The notes under the pieces are model-generated. The model saw only the letters and a program-made list of their open reading frames with translations, had not been told where the DNA came from and did not search any database. From Streptomyces sp. AC558_RSS880 (GTDB taxonomy: Bacteria > Actinomycetota > Actinomycetes > Streptomycetales > Streptomycetaceae), in NCBI RefSeq assembly GCF_019049255.1, contig NZ_JAGMUJ010000150.1, positions 248,001 through 312,000 on the forward strand: a DNA stretch of 64,000 nucleotides, given 5' to 3'. Positions 17,057 to 24,675 of this stretch are shown piece by piece. Numbering within the stretch: the stretch's first letter is position 1; each line of letters begins with the position of its first letter. Position numbers and translations under genes: made by a program.

Positions 17057-18862
17057 ATGCCCTCATCACCGACGTCGGGAGTGGGCCGGGTCATCGCCGG
17101 CCGCTATCTGCTGCTGCACCGGCTGGGCAGCGGCGGCATGGGGCACGTCTGGCTCGCCCACGACCAGAGACTCGCGTGCGAGGTCGCGCTGAAGGAGGTC
17201 GTGTTCGGCGACCCGGCCGAGCCCGGCCAGGAGCGGGAGGCCCGGGTCGCCCGGGCCCGCGCGGAGGCCCGGCACGCGGCGGGTCTGCGCGGTCACCCCC
17301 ACGTGGTGACCGTGCACGACGTGCTGGAGCACGAGGGGCTGCCGTGGATCGTCATGGAGTACGTGGCGGGCGCCGTCGACCTGCGGGAGCTGCTCGCCCG
17401 GGGCGGTCCGCTCGCCCCGGCCGAGTGCGCCCGGATCGGGCTGGCCGTGCTGGACGCGCTGACCGCCGGACACGAGCGGGGCGTGATGCACCGGGACGTG
17501 AAACCGGCGAACATCCTGCTGGCCCCGGACCGCACCGGATCACCGTACGGGCGGGTGCTGCTCACCGACTACGGCATCTCCGTGCAGCCGGACACCGGGG
17601 AGACGCGGTACACGATGGCGTCCGCGCTGGTCGGCACGGCGGGCTATCTGGCGCCGGAGCGGGCCACCGGCGGTCCGCCCACCCCCGCGGCCGACCTGTT
17701 CTCGCTGGGCTGCACGCTCTACCACGCGGTGGAGGGGCACGGTCCCTTCGCGCGGGAGTCCCCGCTGGCGTCGGTCACCGCGGCGGTGCTGGAGGACCCG
17801 CGCGCGCCGGTGCGGGCGGGTGCGCTGGAGCCGGTGCTGCGGGGGCTGCTCGCCAAGGACCCGGACCTGCGGGCGACGGCGCGGGAGGTGGAGGCCGAGC
17901 TGGCGCGGATCGTGACGCCCCAGACGGAGACGTACGCGCGGACACGGACGGACCTCGGCTCCCAGCCGCCCTGGGCCGTCTCCGCGCACCCGGCGCCCGG
18001 GGCGGCCGGCCGTGACCCGGTCGTCGGCGGGACCCGTCGGCGCCCCCGCCCGCACGCGCTGCGCGCGGCCCTCGCCGGAGGGCTGGGCCTGGTGCTGGCG
18101 CTGGGCGGTGCCTGGTACGCGCTGGCCGACCGGGAGAACGGCGGCGGGACGGCGGTTCCGTACGGGGAGGCCGTCGGGCTGGTCAAACCGCTGAAGGCGG
18201 GCGACTGCGTGCTGACCGACTGGCCCGGCGGCGCCCGGTTCAGCGGCACGCCCCGGCTGACCCTCGACCCGACCTGTGCGGACCAGGCACCCGACGGGCA
18301 GGTCGTGGCCTTCGTCGAGGCCGCCTCGGACGAGGAGGCGCGGGAGCGGGGCCCGGCCCTGTGCGAGGAGCGGACGCGGGAACTGCGCGGCCGGCTGGCC
18401 GACGTCCGCGGCCTGGCCGTCGTACCGACGGCGGACGGGTTCGAGGCGGCCGGGGGGCGTACCGCCTGTCTGGTGCTGGGGGCGCACGGGCCGGTGTACG
18501 GGCCGCTCGGGGACCGGCGCCGCCTGGGGACGGCGTTCGCCGACACGGCGACGATGCAGCGGCGGGACTGCCTGGACGTGCGGTCCCGCCGGGAGGCGCG
18601 GCTGGTGTCGTGCGACGGGACGTACGACGAACAGGTGCTGGGGTTCACCCGGCTGGGCGAGGACGTCACGCTCGCCGAGGCGCGCACCGAGTCGGACGCG
18701 GCGTGCGCGCGCGAGGTGCCCCCGCGTGACTACGGCTTCGACCCGTCGGTCCACGAGGCCGGGTCGTGGACCAGTGAGGGGCCCTGGAAATCGGGCACAC
18801 ATGTCGTCGTGTGCACCGTAAGGAGGCAGAACGGGGGCACCATGGAGGGAGCCGAACCATGA
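17057..18862 (+). CDS. Membrane Ser/Thr protein kinase (Hanks type)
   Basis: A 601-residue eukaryotic-type kinase. The N-terminal kinase domain (about 15-290) has the Gly-rich loop LGSGGMGHVW, Lys46 (VALKE), the catalytic Asp147 in HRDVKPANILL, DYG in place of DFG, and an APE-equivalent APER. A single membrane helix lies at about 337-355. The roughly 240-residue external domain is Cys-containing and carries no PASTA repeats. It is separated by only 4 bp from the PASTA lipoprotein gene, implying the two work together at the cell surface. The external domain's ligand is unknown. Confidence 0.92.
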   Translation: MPSSPTSGVGRVIAGRYLLLHRLGSGGMGHVWLAHDQRLACEVALKEVVFGDPAEPGQEREARVARARAEARHAAGLRGHPHVVTVHDVLEHEGLPWIVMEYVAGAVDLRELLARGGPLAPAECARIGLAVLDALTAGHERGVMHRDVKPANILLAPDRTGSPYGRVLLTDYGISVQPDTGETRYTMASALVGTAGYLAPERATGGPPTPAADLFSLGCTLYHAVEGHGPFARESPLASVTAAVLEDPRAPVRAGALEPVLRGLLAKDPDLRATAREVEAELARIVTPQTETYARTRTDLGSQPPWAVSAHPAPGAAGRDPVVGGTRRRPRPHALRAALAGGLGLVLALGGAWYALADRENGGGTAVPYGEAVGLVKPLKAGDCVLTDWPGGARFSGTPRLTLDPTCADQAPDGQVVAFVEAASDEEARERGPALCEERTRELRGRLADVRGLAVVPTADGFEAAGGRTACLVLGAHGPVYGPLGDRRRLGTAFADTATMQRRDCLDVRSRREARLVSCDGTYDEQVLGFTRLGEDVTLAEARTESDAACAREVPPRDYGFDPSVHEAGSWTSEGPWKSGTHVVVCTVRRQNGGTMEGAEP

Positions 18863-18875
18863 GGAGGGTGTTGCG

Positions 18876-19052
18876 ATGCCCGGTTCCACGAACGGTTCCA
18901 CGTCGACGAAGACCATGGGAGTGCTCACCGTCGGCGGTCTGGTCGCCGTGACGGCGTACACGGTGGCGCTCGGCAGCAACGGCTGGCTGTGGTTCGGCTG
19001 GGTCGTCCTGGGGCTGATCACCTTGGGAATGGTCGCCACCCGCAGCACCTGA
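18876..19052 (+). CDS. Small two-helix membrane protein
   Basis: A 58-residue protein starting MPGSTNGSTSTKTM, with two hydrophobic segments (VLTVGGLVAVTAYTVAL and WFGWVVLGLITLGMVA). A good ribosome site (GAGGAGG) precedes the ATG, 14 nt after the kinase stop, so it is probably the third gene of the lipoprotein-kinase operon. Not recognised. It may be a small accessory subunit of the kinase complex; that is only inferred from position. Confidence 0.7.
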   Translation: MPGSTNGSTSTKTMGVLTVGGLVAVTAYTVALGSNGWLWFGWVVLGLITLGMVATRST

Positions 19053-19073
19053 GAGGCGCCGGGGCGGCCGGTC

Positions 19074-20279
19074 TCACTTGGGGGTGAGCCGCCCCGCCAG
19101 GTGCACGCCCGGCTGGTACTTCGGCAGCCGGACGGTGATCTTCATGCCCGCGCCGACGGCGGTCTCGATGACGAGACCGTGGTCGTCGCCGTAGACCTGA
19201 CGGAGCCGCTCGTCGACGTTGGACAGTCCGATGCCGCCGGTGGGGCTGACCTCGCGGGCGAGGATGCGGCGCAGCAGGCCGGGGTCCATTCCGGCGCCGT
19301 CGTCCTCGATGACGACGAGGGCCTCGGCGCCGGCGTCCTGCGCGGTGATCTGGATGCGGCACGTGTCGGCCTTGCCCTCCAGGCCGTGTTTGACGGCGTT
19401 CTCCACCAGCGGCTGGAGGCAGAGGAAGGGCAGCGCCACCGGCAGTACCTCGGGGGCGATCTGCAGGGTGACGGAGAGGCGGTCGCCGAAGCGTGCCCGC
19501 ACCAGCGCCAGATAGTGGTCGATGGCGTGGAGTTCGTCGGCGAGGGTGGTGAAGTCGCCGTGCCGGCGGAACGAGTAGCGGGTGAAGTCGGCGAACTCCA
19601 GGAGCAGCTCGCGGGCCCGTTCGGGGTCGGTGCGCACGAACGAGGCGATCACGGCGAGCGAGTTGAAGATGAAGTGCGGGGAGATCTGCGCGCGCAGGGC
19701 CCTGATCTCGGCCTCGATGAGGCGGGTGCGGGACTGGTCGAGGTCGGCGAGTTCGAGCTGGACGGAGACCCAGCGGGCGACCTCCCCGGCGGCCCGGGCC
19801 AGGACCGCGGACTCGTGGGGGGCGCAGGCGACGAGCGCGCCGTGCACCCGGTCGTCCACGGTGAGCGGGGCCACCACGGCCCAGCGCACCTGGCAGTCGG
19901 GGGTGTCGCAGGTGAGCGGGAAGGCCTCGCCGCGGCCGGTGTCGAGGGGGCCGGTGAGGCGTTCCATGATCTCGGCGCGGTGGTGGGCGCCGGCGCCGTC
20001 CCAGACGAGTACCTGGTCGCGGTCGGTGAGGCAGAGGGCGTCCGTGCCGAGCAGGGAGCGCAGTTTGCGGGCGGACTTGCCGGCGGTCTCCTCCGTCAGG
20101 CCGGCCCGCAGCGGGGGCGTGGCCAGGGAGGCGGTGTGCAGGGTCTCGAAGGTGGCGTGCTCGACGGGGGTGCCGAGGCCGGCGAGGCCGGCGGGGCGGG
20201 CGGTGCGCCGGCCGATCCAGAACCCGGCGGCCAGCAGGGGCAGGACGGCGACGAGGAGACCGGCGAGGAAACCGCTCAT
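19074..20279 (-). CDS. LytS-type sensor histidine kinase
   Basis: A 401-residue sensor kinase. One N-terminal membrane helix (GLLVAVLPLLAAGFW) is followed by a GAF-like cytoplasmic region (about 35-190), the His_kinase domain with the signature ISPHFIFNSLAVIASF and a HATPase region (ENAVKHGLEGK ... EDDGAGM ... GIGLSNV). Its start overlaps the stop of the symporter gene by 4 bp (ATGA). It is the last gene of a four-gene operon with the LytTR regulator, DUF485-like protein and symporter. It has only one membrane helix, so the symporter may provide the sensing. Confidence 0.92.
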   Translation of the reverse strand: MSGFLAGLLVAVLPLLAAGFWIGRRTARPAGLAGLGTPVEHATFETLHTASLATPPLRAGLTEETAGKSARKLRSLLGTDALCLTDRDQVLVWDGAGAHHRAEIMERLTGPLDTGRGEAFPLTCDTPDCQVRWAVVAPLTVDDRVHGALVACAPHESAVLARAAGEVARWVSVQLELADLDQSRTRLIEAEIRALRAQISPHFIFNSLAVIASFVRTDPERARELLLEFADFTRYSFRRHGDFTTLADELHAIDHYLALVRARFGDRLSVTLQIAPEVLPVALPFLCLQPLVENAVKHGLEGKADTCRIQITAQDAGAEALVVIEDDGAGMDPGLLRRILAREVSPTGGIGLSNVDERLRQVYGDDHGLVIETAVGAGMKITVRLPKYQPGVHLAGRLTPK

Positions 20280-21988
20280 GCGGACACCTCCGTACGGAGT
20301 TCCTCCGGCAGGTGGAAGCGGGCCAGCACCGCCGCCGTGCCGGGCGGCACCCGGCCGGGGGTGGCCAGGGACACCAGGATCATGGTGAGGAAGCCCAGCG
20401 GCACCGACCACAGCGCGGGCCAGGCGAGCAGGGCGTGCAGGGGGCCGTCGCCCGGGTAGCCGGCCATGGTCGCGGCGACGGCGGCGAACGCGGAGCCGCC
20501 GCCCACCAGCATCCCGGCCGCCGCGCCGGGCGGGGTCAGCCGGCGCCACCAGATGCCGAGGACGAGCAGCGGGCAGAACGACGAGGCGGAGACGGCGAAG
20601 GCGAGTCCCACGGCGTCGGCCACCGGCAGCCCGCCGACCAGGAGGCTCGCCCCGAGGGGGACGGCCATCGCGAGGACGGTGCCGAGCCGGAAGTGCCGTA
20701 CGCCGCGCGAGGGGAGCACGTCCTGGGTGAGCACGCCGGCCACGGCCATGGTGAGCCCGGAGGCCGTCGACAGGAACGCGGCGAAGGCGCCCCCGGCGAC
20801 CAGCGCCCCGAGGAGGTCGCCGCCCGTCCCGCCGATCATCCGGCCCGGCAGGAGCAGGACGGCGGCGTCCGCGTCGCCGGTGAGGGTGAGTTCGGGCGCG
20901 TAGAGACGGCCGAGGGCCCCGTAGACCGGGGGGAGGAGGTAGAAGGCGCCGACCAGGCCGAGGACCGCGACGGTGGCGCGGCGGGCGGCCACGCCGTGCG
21001 GGCTGGTGTAGAAGCGGACCACGACGTGGGGCAGACCCATGGTGCCGAAGAAGGTGGCGAGGATCAGCCCGTACGTGGCGTACAGCGGGCGTTCCTCGCG
21101 GGACTCGGCGCGGGAGGGCGACAGGACGTCGTCGGCGCCGCGCCCGGCGGCGGGGACCTCGGTGCCCTCGGCGAAGGTGAGCCGGGTGCCGCCGTCGATG
21201 CGGTGGGTGCCGGCGGGCAGGCTCACTTCGGTGCCGTCGAGGTCGCGGCCGTCGACGGTGCCGTCCACCGTGACGGTGAGCGGTCCCTCGAGCCGGAGGT
21301 CGAGGGTGTCGTCGACGCGGACCACCCGCTGTTCGCGGAAGGCGGCCGGCTCGTCGAAGGCGTGGCTGGGGGCGCCGTCGCTCTGCCAGGCGGCGATCAG
21401 GAAGAGGGCGGGGACGAGCAGGGCGGTGAGTTTCAGCCAGTACTGGAAGGCCTGCACGAAGGTGATGCTGCGCATGCCGCCCGCGCCGACGATGACGGTC
21501 ACCACCACGGCGACGATCACCCCGCCGAGCCAGTCGGGCGCTCCGGTGAGGACGGTCAGGGTGAGCCCCGCGCCCTGGAGCTGCGGCAGCAGGTACAGCC
21601 AGCCGACGCCGACGACGAAGGCGCCCGCGAGCCGTCGTACCGTCTGGGAGGCGAGCCGGGCCTCGGCGAAGTCGGGCAGGGTGTAGGCGCCGGAGCGGCG
21701 CAGCGGGGCGGCGACGAACAGCAGCAGCACCAGATAGCCGGCGGTGTAGCCGACCGGGTACCAGAGCATGTCCGGGCCCTGGACGAGGACGAGTCCGGCG
21801 ATGCCCAGGAAGGAGGCGGCGGAGAGGTACTCGCCGCTGATGGCGGCCGCGTTGAGACGGGGGCCGACGGTGCGGGAGGCGACGTAGAAGTCGGAGGTGG
21901 TGCGGGAGACGCGCAGGCCGAAGGCGCCGACGAGGACGGTCGCGAGGACGACGAGGGCGACGGCGGGCACGGCGTAGGTGGAGTTCAC
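20276..21988 (-). CDS. Sodium/solute symporter with an inserted soluble domain
   Basis: A 570-residue SSS-family transporter resembling acetate/monocarboxylate permeases (ActP/MctC). Motifs include ISGEYLSAASFLGIAGLV, a GYLVLLLFVAAPLRRSG loop and a FAAFLSTASGLTMAVAG segment near the ion sites. An extra soluble stretch of about 100 residues (roughly 205-305), rich in beta-type residues (LRLEGPLTVTVDGTVDGRDL), interrupts the transmembrane pattern. GTG start at 21988. Its stop overlaps the sensor kinase start. The substrate is probably a small carboxylate, but this is inferred from family only. Confidence 0.9.
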   Translation of the reverse strand: MNSTYAVPAVALVVLATVLVGAFGLRVSRTTSDFYVASRTVGPRLNAAAISGEYLSAASFLGIAGLVLVQGPDMLWYPVGYTAGYLVLLLFVAAPLRRSGAYTLPDFAEARLASQTVRRLAGAFVVGVGWLYLLPQLQGAGLTLTVLTGAPDWLGGVIVAVVVTVIVGAGGMRSITFVQAFQYWLKLTALLVPALFLIAAWQSDGAPSHAFDEPAAFREQRVVRVDDTLDLRLEGPLTVTVDGTVDGRDLDGTEVSLPAGTHRIDGGTRLTFAEGTEVPAAGRGADDVLSPSRAESREERPLYATYGLILATFFGTMGLPHVVVRFYTSPHGVAARRATVAVLGLVGAFYLLPPVYGALGRLYAPELTLTGDADAAVLLLPGRMIGGTGGDLLGALVAGGAFAAFLSTASGLTMAVAGVLTQDVLPSRGVRHFRLGTVLAMAVPLGASLLVGGLPVADAVGLAFAVSASSFCPLLVLGIWWRRLTPPGAAAGMLVGGGSAFAAVAATMAGYPGDGPLHALLAWPALWSVPLGFLTMILVSLATPGRVPPGTAAVLARFHLPEELRTEVSA

Positions 21989-22007
21989 GGCGTGGGACGT
22001 CCCGGTC

Positions 22008-22367
22008 TCAGCGGTCCTCGACGAGCCGCACGAAGTCGCGTTCGTTGCGTTCGGCGCGGCGCACGTACCAGCGGGCGAGCAGGACCAGCGGGGGGTACAG
22101 CCCGAAGCCGAGCACCGCCCACTCCAGGCGGCGGGCGTCGGGGGCGGCGGCGAAGACCAGCGGGAGCGGGCCGATGAGCAGGGCGAGGACGGCGAACACG
22201 ACGAGTCCGGTGCGCAGCTGGATGCGCATCAGGGAGCGGACGTAGGTGTGGCCGAGGGTGGTCTGCTCGTCGATCTCGGTGCGCGGGCGGTAGTAACCGG
22301 AGGAGTGGCGGGCGCGGCGGGGCGGGCCGGTGACGACCACGCGGCGTTCGGTCGGGTCCTGGGGCAT
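22008..22367 (-). CDS. DUF485-like small membrane protein
   Basis: A 119-residue protein with two hydrophobic helices (LRTGLVVFAVLALLIGPLPL and LEWAVLGFGLYPPLVLLARW) and charged ends. It resembles the YjcH/DUF485 proteins that accompany acetate-type SSS symporters. It lies between the LytTR regulator and the symporter, 15-20 bp from each, in the same operon. Probable role: transporter partner or stabiliser. Confidence 0.75.
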   Translation of the reverse strand: MPQDPTERRVVVTGPPRRARHSSGYYRPRTEIDEQTTLGHTYVRSLMRIQLRTGLVVFAVLALLIGPLPLVFAAAPDARRLEWAVLGFGLYPPLVLLARWYVRRAERNERDFVRLVEDR

Positions 22368-22382
22368 GTGCGCTCCCCCTGC

Positions 22383-23156
22383 CTAGCTCGTGGTCCGGCG
22401 CATCAGCAGGTCCCGCAGCTCGCGGGCGTGCCGCCGGCTGACCTGGAGTTCCTCGGAGCCGACCAGGACGCTCACGGTGCCCGCGTCGAGCCGGAGTTCG
22501 CCGATGTGGCGCAGGGCGACCAGATGGCGGCGGTGGATGCGGACGAAGCCGCGGGAGCGCCAGCGCTCCTCCAGGGTGGAGATCGGGATCCGTACGAGGT
22601 GGCTGCCCCGGTCGGTGTGCAGGCGGGCGTAGTCGCCCTGGGCCTCGACGTGGGTGATGTCGTCGACGGCGACGAAGCGGGTCACGCCGCCGAGCTCGAC
22701 GGGTATGTGGTCGGGGTCGGGTTCGTGCACGGGGATGCGCGGGGCGGTGGTGCCGCGCTGCGCGGCGGCGCGCAGTTCGACGACGCGGCGGACCGCCTCG
22801 GCCAGCCGTTCCTTGCGGACGGGTTTGAGGACGTAGTCGGCGGCCTTGAGGTCGAAGGCCTGGACGGCGAAGTCCTCGTGGGCGGTGACGAACACGACGA
22901 GCGGCGGCCGGGCGAACCCGGTGAGCAGCCGGGCGAGGTCGAGGCCGTCGAGGCCGGGCATCTGGATGTCGAGGAAGACGACGTCGATGGCCTCGGGCCC
23001 GTCGGGTCCCGACTCCAGGGCGCGGTTGATGCGGCGCAGCGCCTCGGTGGCGTCGCCGGCGCCCTCGGCGCTGCCGATGCGGGGGTCGGCGTTCAGCAGG
23101 TAGAGCAGTTCCTCCAGTGAGGGGCGTTCGTCGTCGACGGCCAGTGCGCGCAGCAT
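22383..23156 (-). CDS. LytTR response regulator
   Basis: A 257-residue response regulator. The receiver domain has the phosphorylated Asp63 in VVFLDIQMPG and Lys in VLKPVRKERL. The C-terminal LytTR DNA-binding domain starts around residue 150 (FVAVDDITHVEAQGDYARLH). First gene of the operon with the DUF485-like protein, symporter and LytS kinase, the cognate partner. It probably regulates this operon, as in BtsSR-type carboxylate systems. Divergent from the AsnC-type regulator. Confidence 0.93.
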   Translation of the reverse strand: MLRALAVDDERPSLEELLYLLNADPRIGSAEGAGDATEALRRINRALESGPDGPEAIDVVFLDIQMPGLDGLDLARLLTGFARPPLVVFVTAHEDFAVQAFDLKAADYVLKPVRKERLAEAVRRVVELRAAAQRGTTAPRIPVHEPDPDHIPVELGGVTRFVAVDDITHVEAQGDYARLHTDRGSHLVRIPISTLEERWRSRGFVRIHRRHLVALRHIGELRLDAGTVSVLVGSEELQVSRRHARELRDLLMRRTTS

Positions 23157-23221
23157 GAAGGTGGAGTGTAGGGGTGTTTTCCACGTCTGGACATGCCCCG
23201 GACGTGGGCGTTCGCGCTGGA

Positions 23222-23227
23222 TACAGT
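23222..23227 (+). promoter_or_regulatory. -10 element of a probably leaderless asnC-type gene
   Basis: TACAGT ends 6 nt before the ATG at 23234. There is no ribosome site, so the transcript is probably leaderless. The 77-bp divergent gap also holds the promoter of the LytTR regulator. Confidence 0.4.
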
Positions 23228-23233
23228 GCCCGC

Positions 23234-23737
23234 ATGAACAGCAGGCCCGCGTCGTTCGACGAGCTCGACCGGAAGATCGTCACCGCGCTGATGGCGAACG
23301 CCAGGACGTCCTTCGCCGAGATCGGCGCGGCCGTCGGGCTGTCGTCGACGGCGGTCAAGCGCCGGGTGGACCGGCTGCGCGAGACCGGGGTGATCACCGG
23401 CTTCACGGCGACGGTGCGGCCGTCCGCGCTGGGCTGGCGCACCGAGGCGTACGTGGAGGTGTACTGCGAGGGGGCGGCGCCGCCCCGGCGGCTGGCGGAG
23501 GTGGTGCGCAACCATCCGGAGATCGCCGCGGCGATGACGGTGACCGGCGGCGCGGACGCGCTGCTGCACGTGCGGGCGCGGGACGTGCAGCACTTCGAGG
23601 AGGTGCTGGAGCGGATCCGCCAGGAGCCGTTCATCCGGAAGACGATCAGCGTGATGGTGCTGTCGCATCTGCTGCCGGACAGTCCTGAGGCAGGAGTGAG
23701 CCAGCCCGCCCCGGAGGACGCACCAGACGTGCGCTGA
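23234..23737 (+). CDS. Lrp/AsnC family regulator
   Basis: A 167-residue feast/famine regulator. The N-terminal winged HTH is ELDRKIVTALMANARTSFAE to VGLSSTAVKRRVDRL. The C-terminal RAM ligand-binding domain contains VTGGADALLHVRARD. It stands 125 bp upstream of ddaH-rocD on the same strand, suggesting that it senses an amino acid such as arginine or ornithine and regulates those genes. This is inferred from location. Confidence 0.92.
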   Translation: MNSRPASFDELDRKIVTALMANARTSFAEIGAAVGLSSTAVKRRVDRLRETGVITGFTATVRPSALGWRTEAYVEVYCEGAAPPRRLAEVVRNHPEIAAAMTVTGGADALLHVRARDVQHFEEVLERIRQEPFIRKTISVMVLSHLLPDSPEAGVSQPAPEDAPDVR

Positions 23738-23760
23738 ACGGTGGAACTGCGCAGCGTTCC

Positions 23761-23774
23761 TGCGTGAACACGCA
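23761..23774 (+). promoter_or_regulatory. Palindrome upstream of ddaH
   Basis: TGCGT-GAAC-ACGCA in the 125-bp gap between the Lrp/AsnC gene and ddaH. A TTGTCG at 23787 and TACCGT about 18 nt later could form the promoter. Candidate operator for the upstream regulator. Confidence 0.35.
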
Positions 23775-23862
23775 GCTCTTGTTCCTTGTCGTCCGTATCG
23801 CTCGCTTCCTACCGTGGTCTCACCCCCTGTCGAGACCCGCGTGGAAGCGGAGGAACCCCTCT

Positions 23863-24675
23863 GTGTCCGACTCCCGTGTGGCGTCCCGGCGGCGATACCT
23901 CGTCTGCGAACCCAGACACTTCGCCGTGCGGTACGCGATCAACCCCTGGATGCGTCCCGGCCGTCCCGTCGACATCGCCCTCGCCAGGCGCCAGTGGCGG
24001 ACGCTGATCGACACCTACCGCGACCACGGTCATACCGTGGACACCGTGGAGCCGGAGCCCGCACTGCCCGACATGGTGTTCGCCGCGAACGCGGCGGTCG
24101 TCGTGGAGGGCCGCGTCTTCGGCTCCCTGTTCCTGGCGCCCGAGCGGCGCCCGGAGTCCGTGCCGTACGAGGCCTGGTTCAAGGCCGCGGGGTACGAGGT
24201 CCACCATCCCGAGTCGGTGTGCGAGGGCGAGGGCGACCTGGTGCCCGCCGGGCGCTGGATCCTCGCCGGCACCGGGTTCCGCACCACCCGCGAGGCGCAC
24301 CGTGAGGTGCAGGAGTTCTTCGGGGTGCCGGTGATCGGCCTGACGCTGGTGGATCCGTACTTCTACCACCTGGACACGGCGCTGTTCGTGCTGGACGAGG
24401 AGAACATCGCGTACTACCCGGAGGCGTTCTCGCCGGGCAGCCGCGAGGTGCTCGCCCGGCTGTACCCGGACGCGGTGCTCGCGACGCGTGAGGACGCGAT
24501 GGCGTTCGGGCTGAACTCCGTCTCCGACGGACGCCATGTGTTCGTCTCCCCGGGGGCCACGGCCCTCGCCGCCCGGCTCGCCGACCGCGGCTACGTTCCC
24601 GTCCCCGTCGACCTGTCCGAGTTCCACAAGGCGGGCGGGGGCATCAAGTGCTGCACACAGGAGATCCGCTCATGA
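23863..24675 (+). CDS. ddaH: Dimethylarginine dimethylaminohydrolase
   Basis: A 270-residue amidinotransferase-fold enzyme expected to convert N-omega-methylated arginines to citrulline and methylamines. Visible elements include PDMVFAANAAVV, the catalytic His169 in YFYHLDTALFVL, and the C-terminal nucleophile region GGGIKCCTQEIRS (Cys263/264). GTG start with GGAGGA 8 nt upstream. Its stop overlaps the rocD start (ATGA), linking it to ornithine metabolism. Some family members act as ornithine cyclodeaminase-like or other arginine-derivative hydrolases, so specificity needs an assay. Confidence 0.88.
   Translation: MSDSRVASRRRYLVCEPRHFAVRYAINPWMRPGRPVDIALARRQWRTLIDTYRDHGHTVDTVEPEPALPDMVFAANAAVVVEGRVFGSLFLAPERRPESVPYEAWFKAAGYEVHHPESVCEGEGDLVPAGRWILAGTGFRTTREAHREVQEFFGVPVIGLTLVDPYFYHLDTALFVLDEENIAYYPEAFSPGSREVLARLYPDAVLATREDAMAFGLNSVSDGRHVFVSPGATALAARLADRGYVPVPVDLSEFHKAGGGIKCCTQEIRS

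Noticed and set aside
20312..22177. Long plus-strand frames opposite the symporter and sensor kinase genes
   Set aside because: They are mirror frames of high-GC genes with Gly/Arg/Ala-rich, motif-free translations. The minus-strand genes show clear domains.
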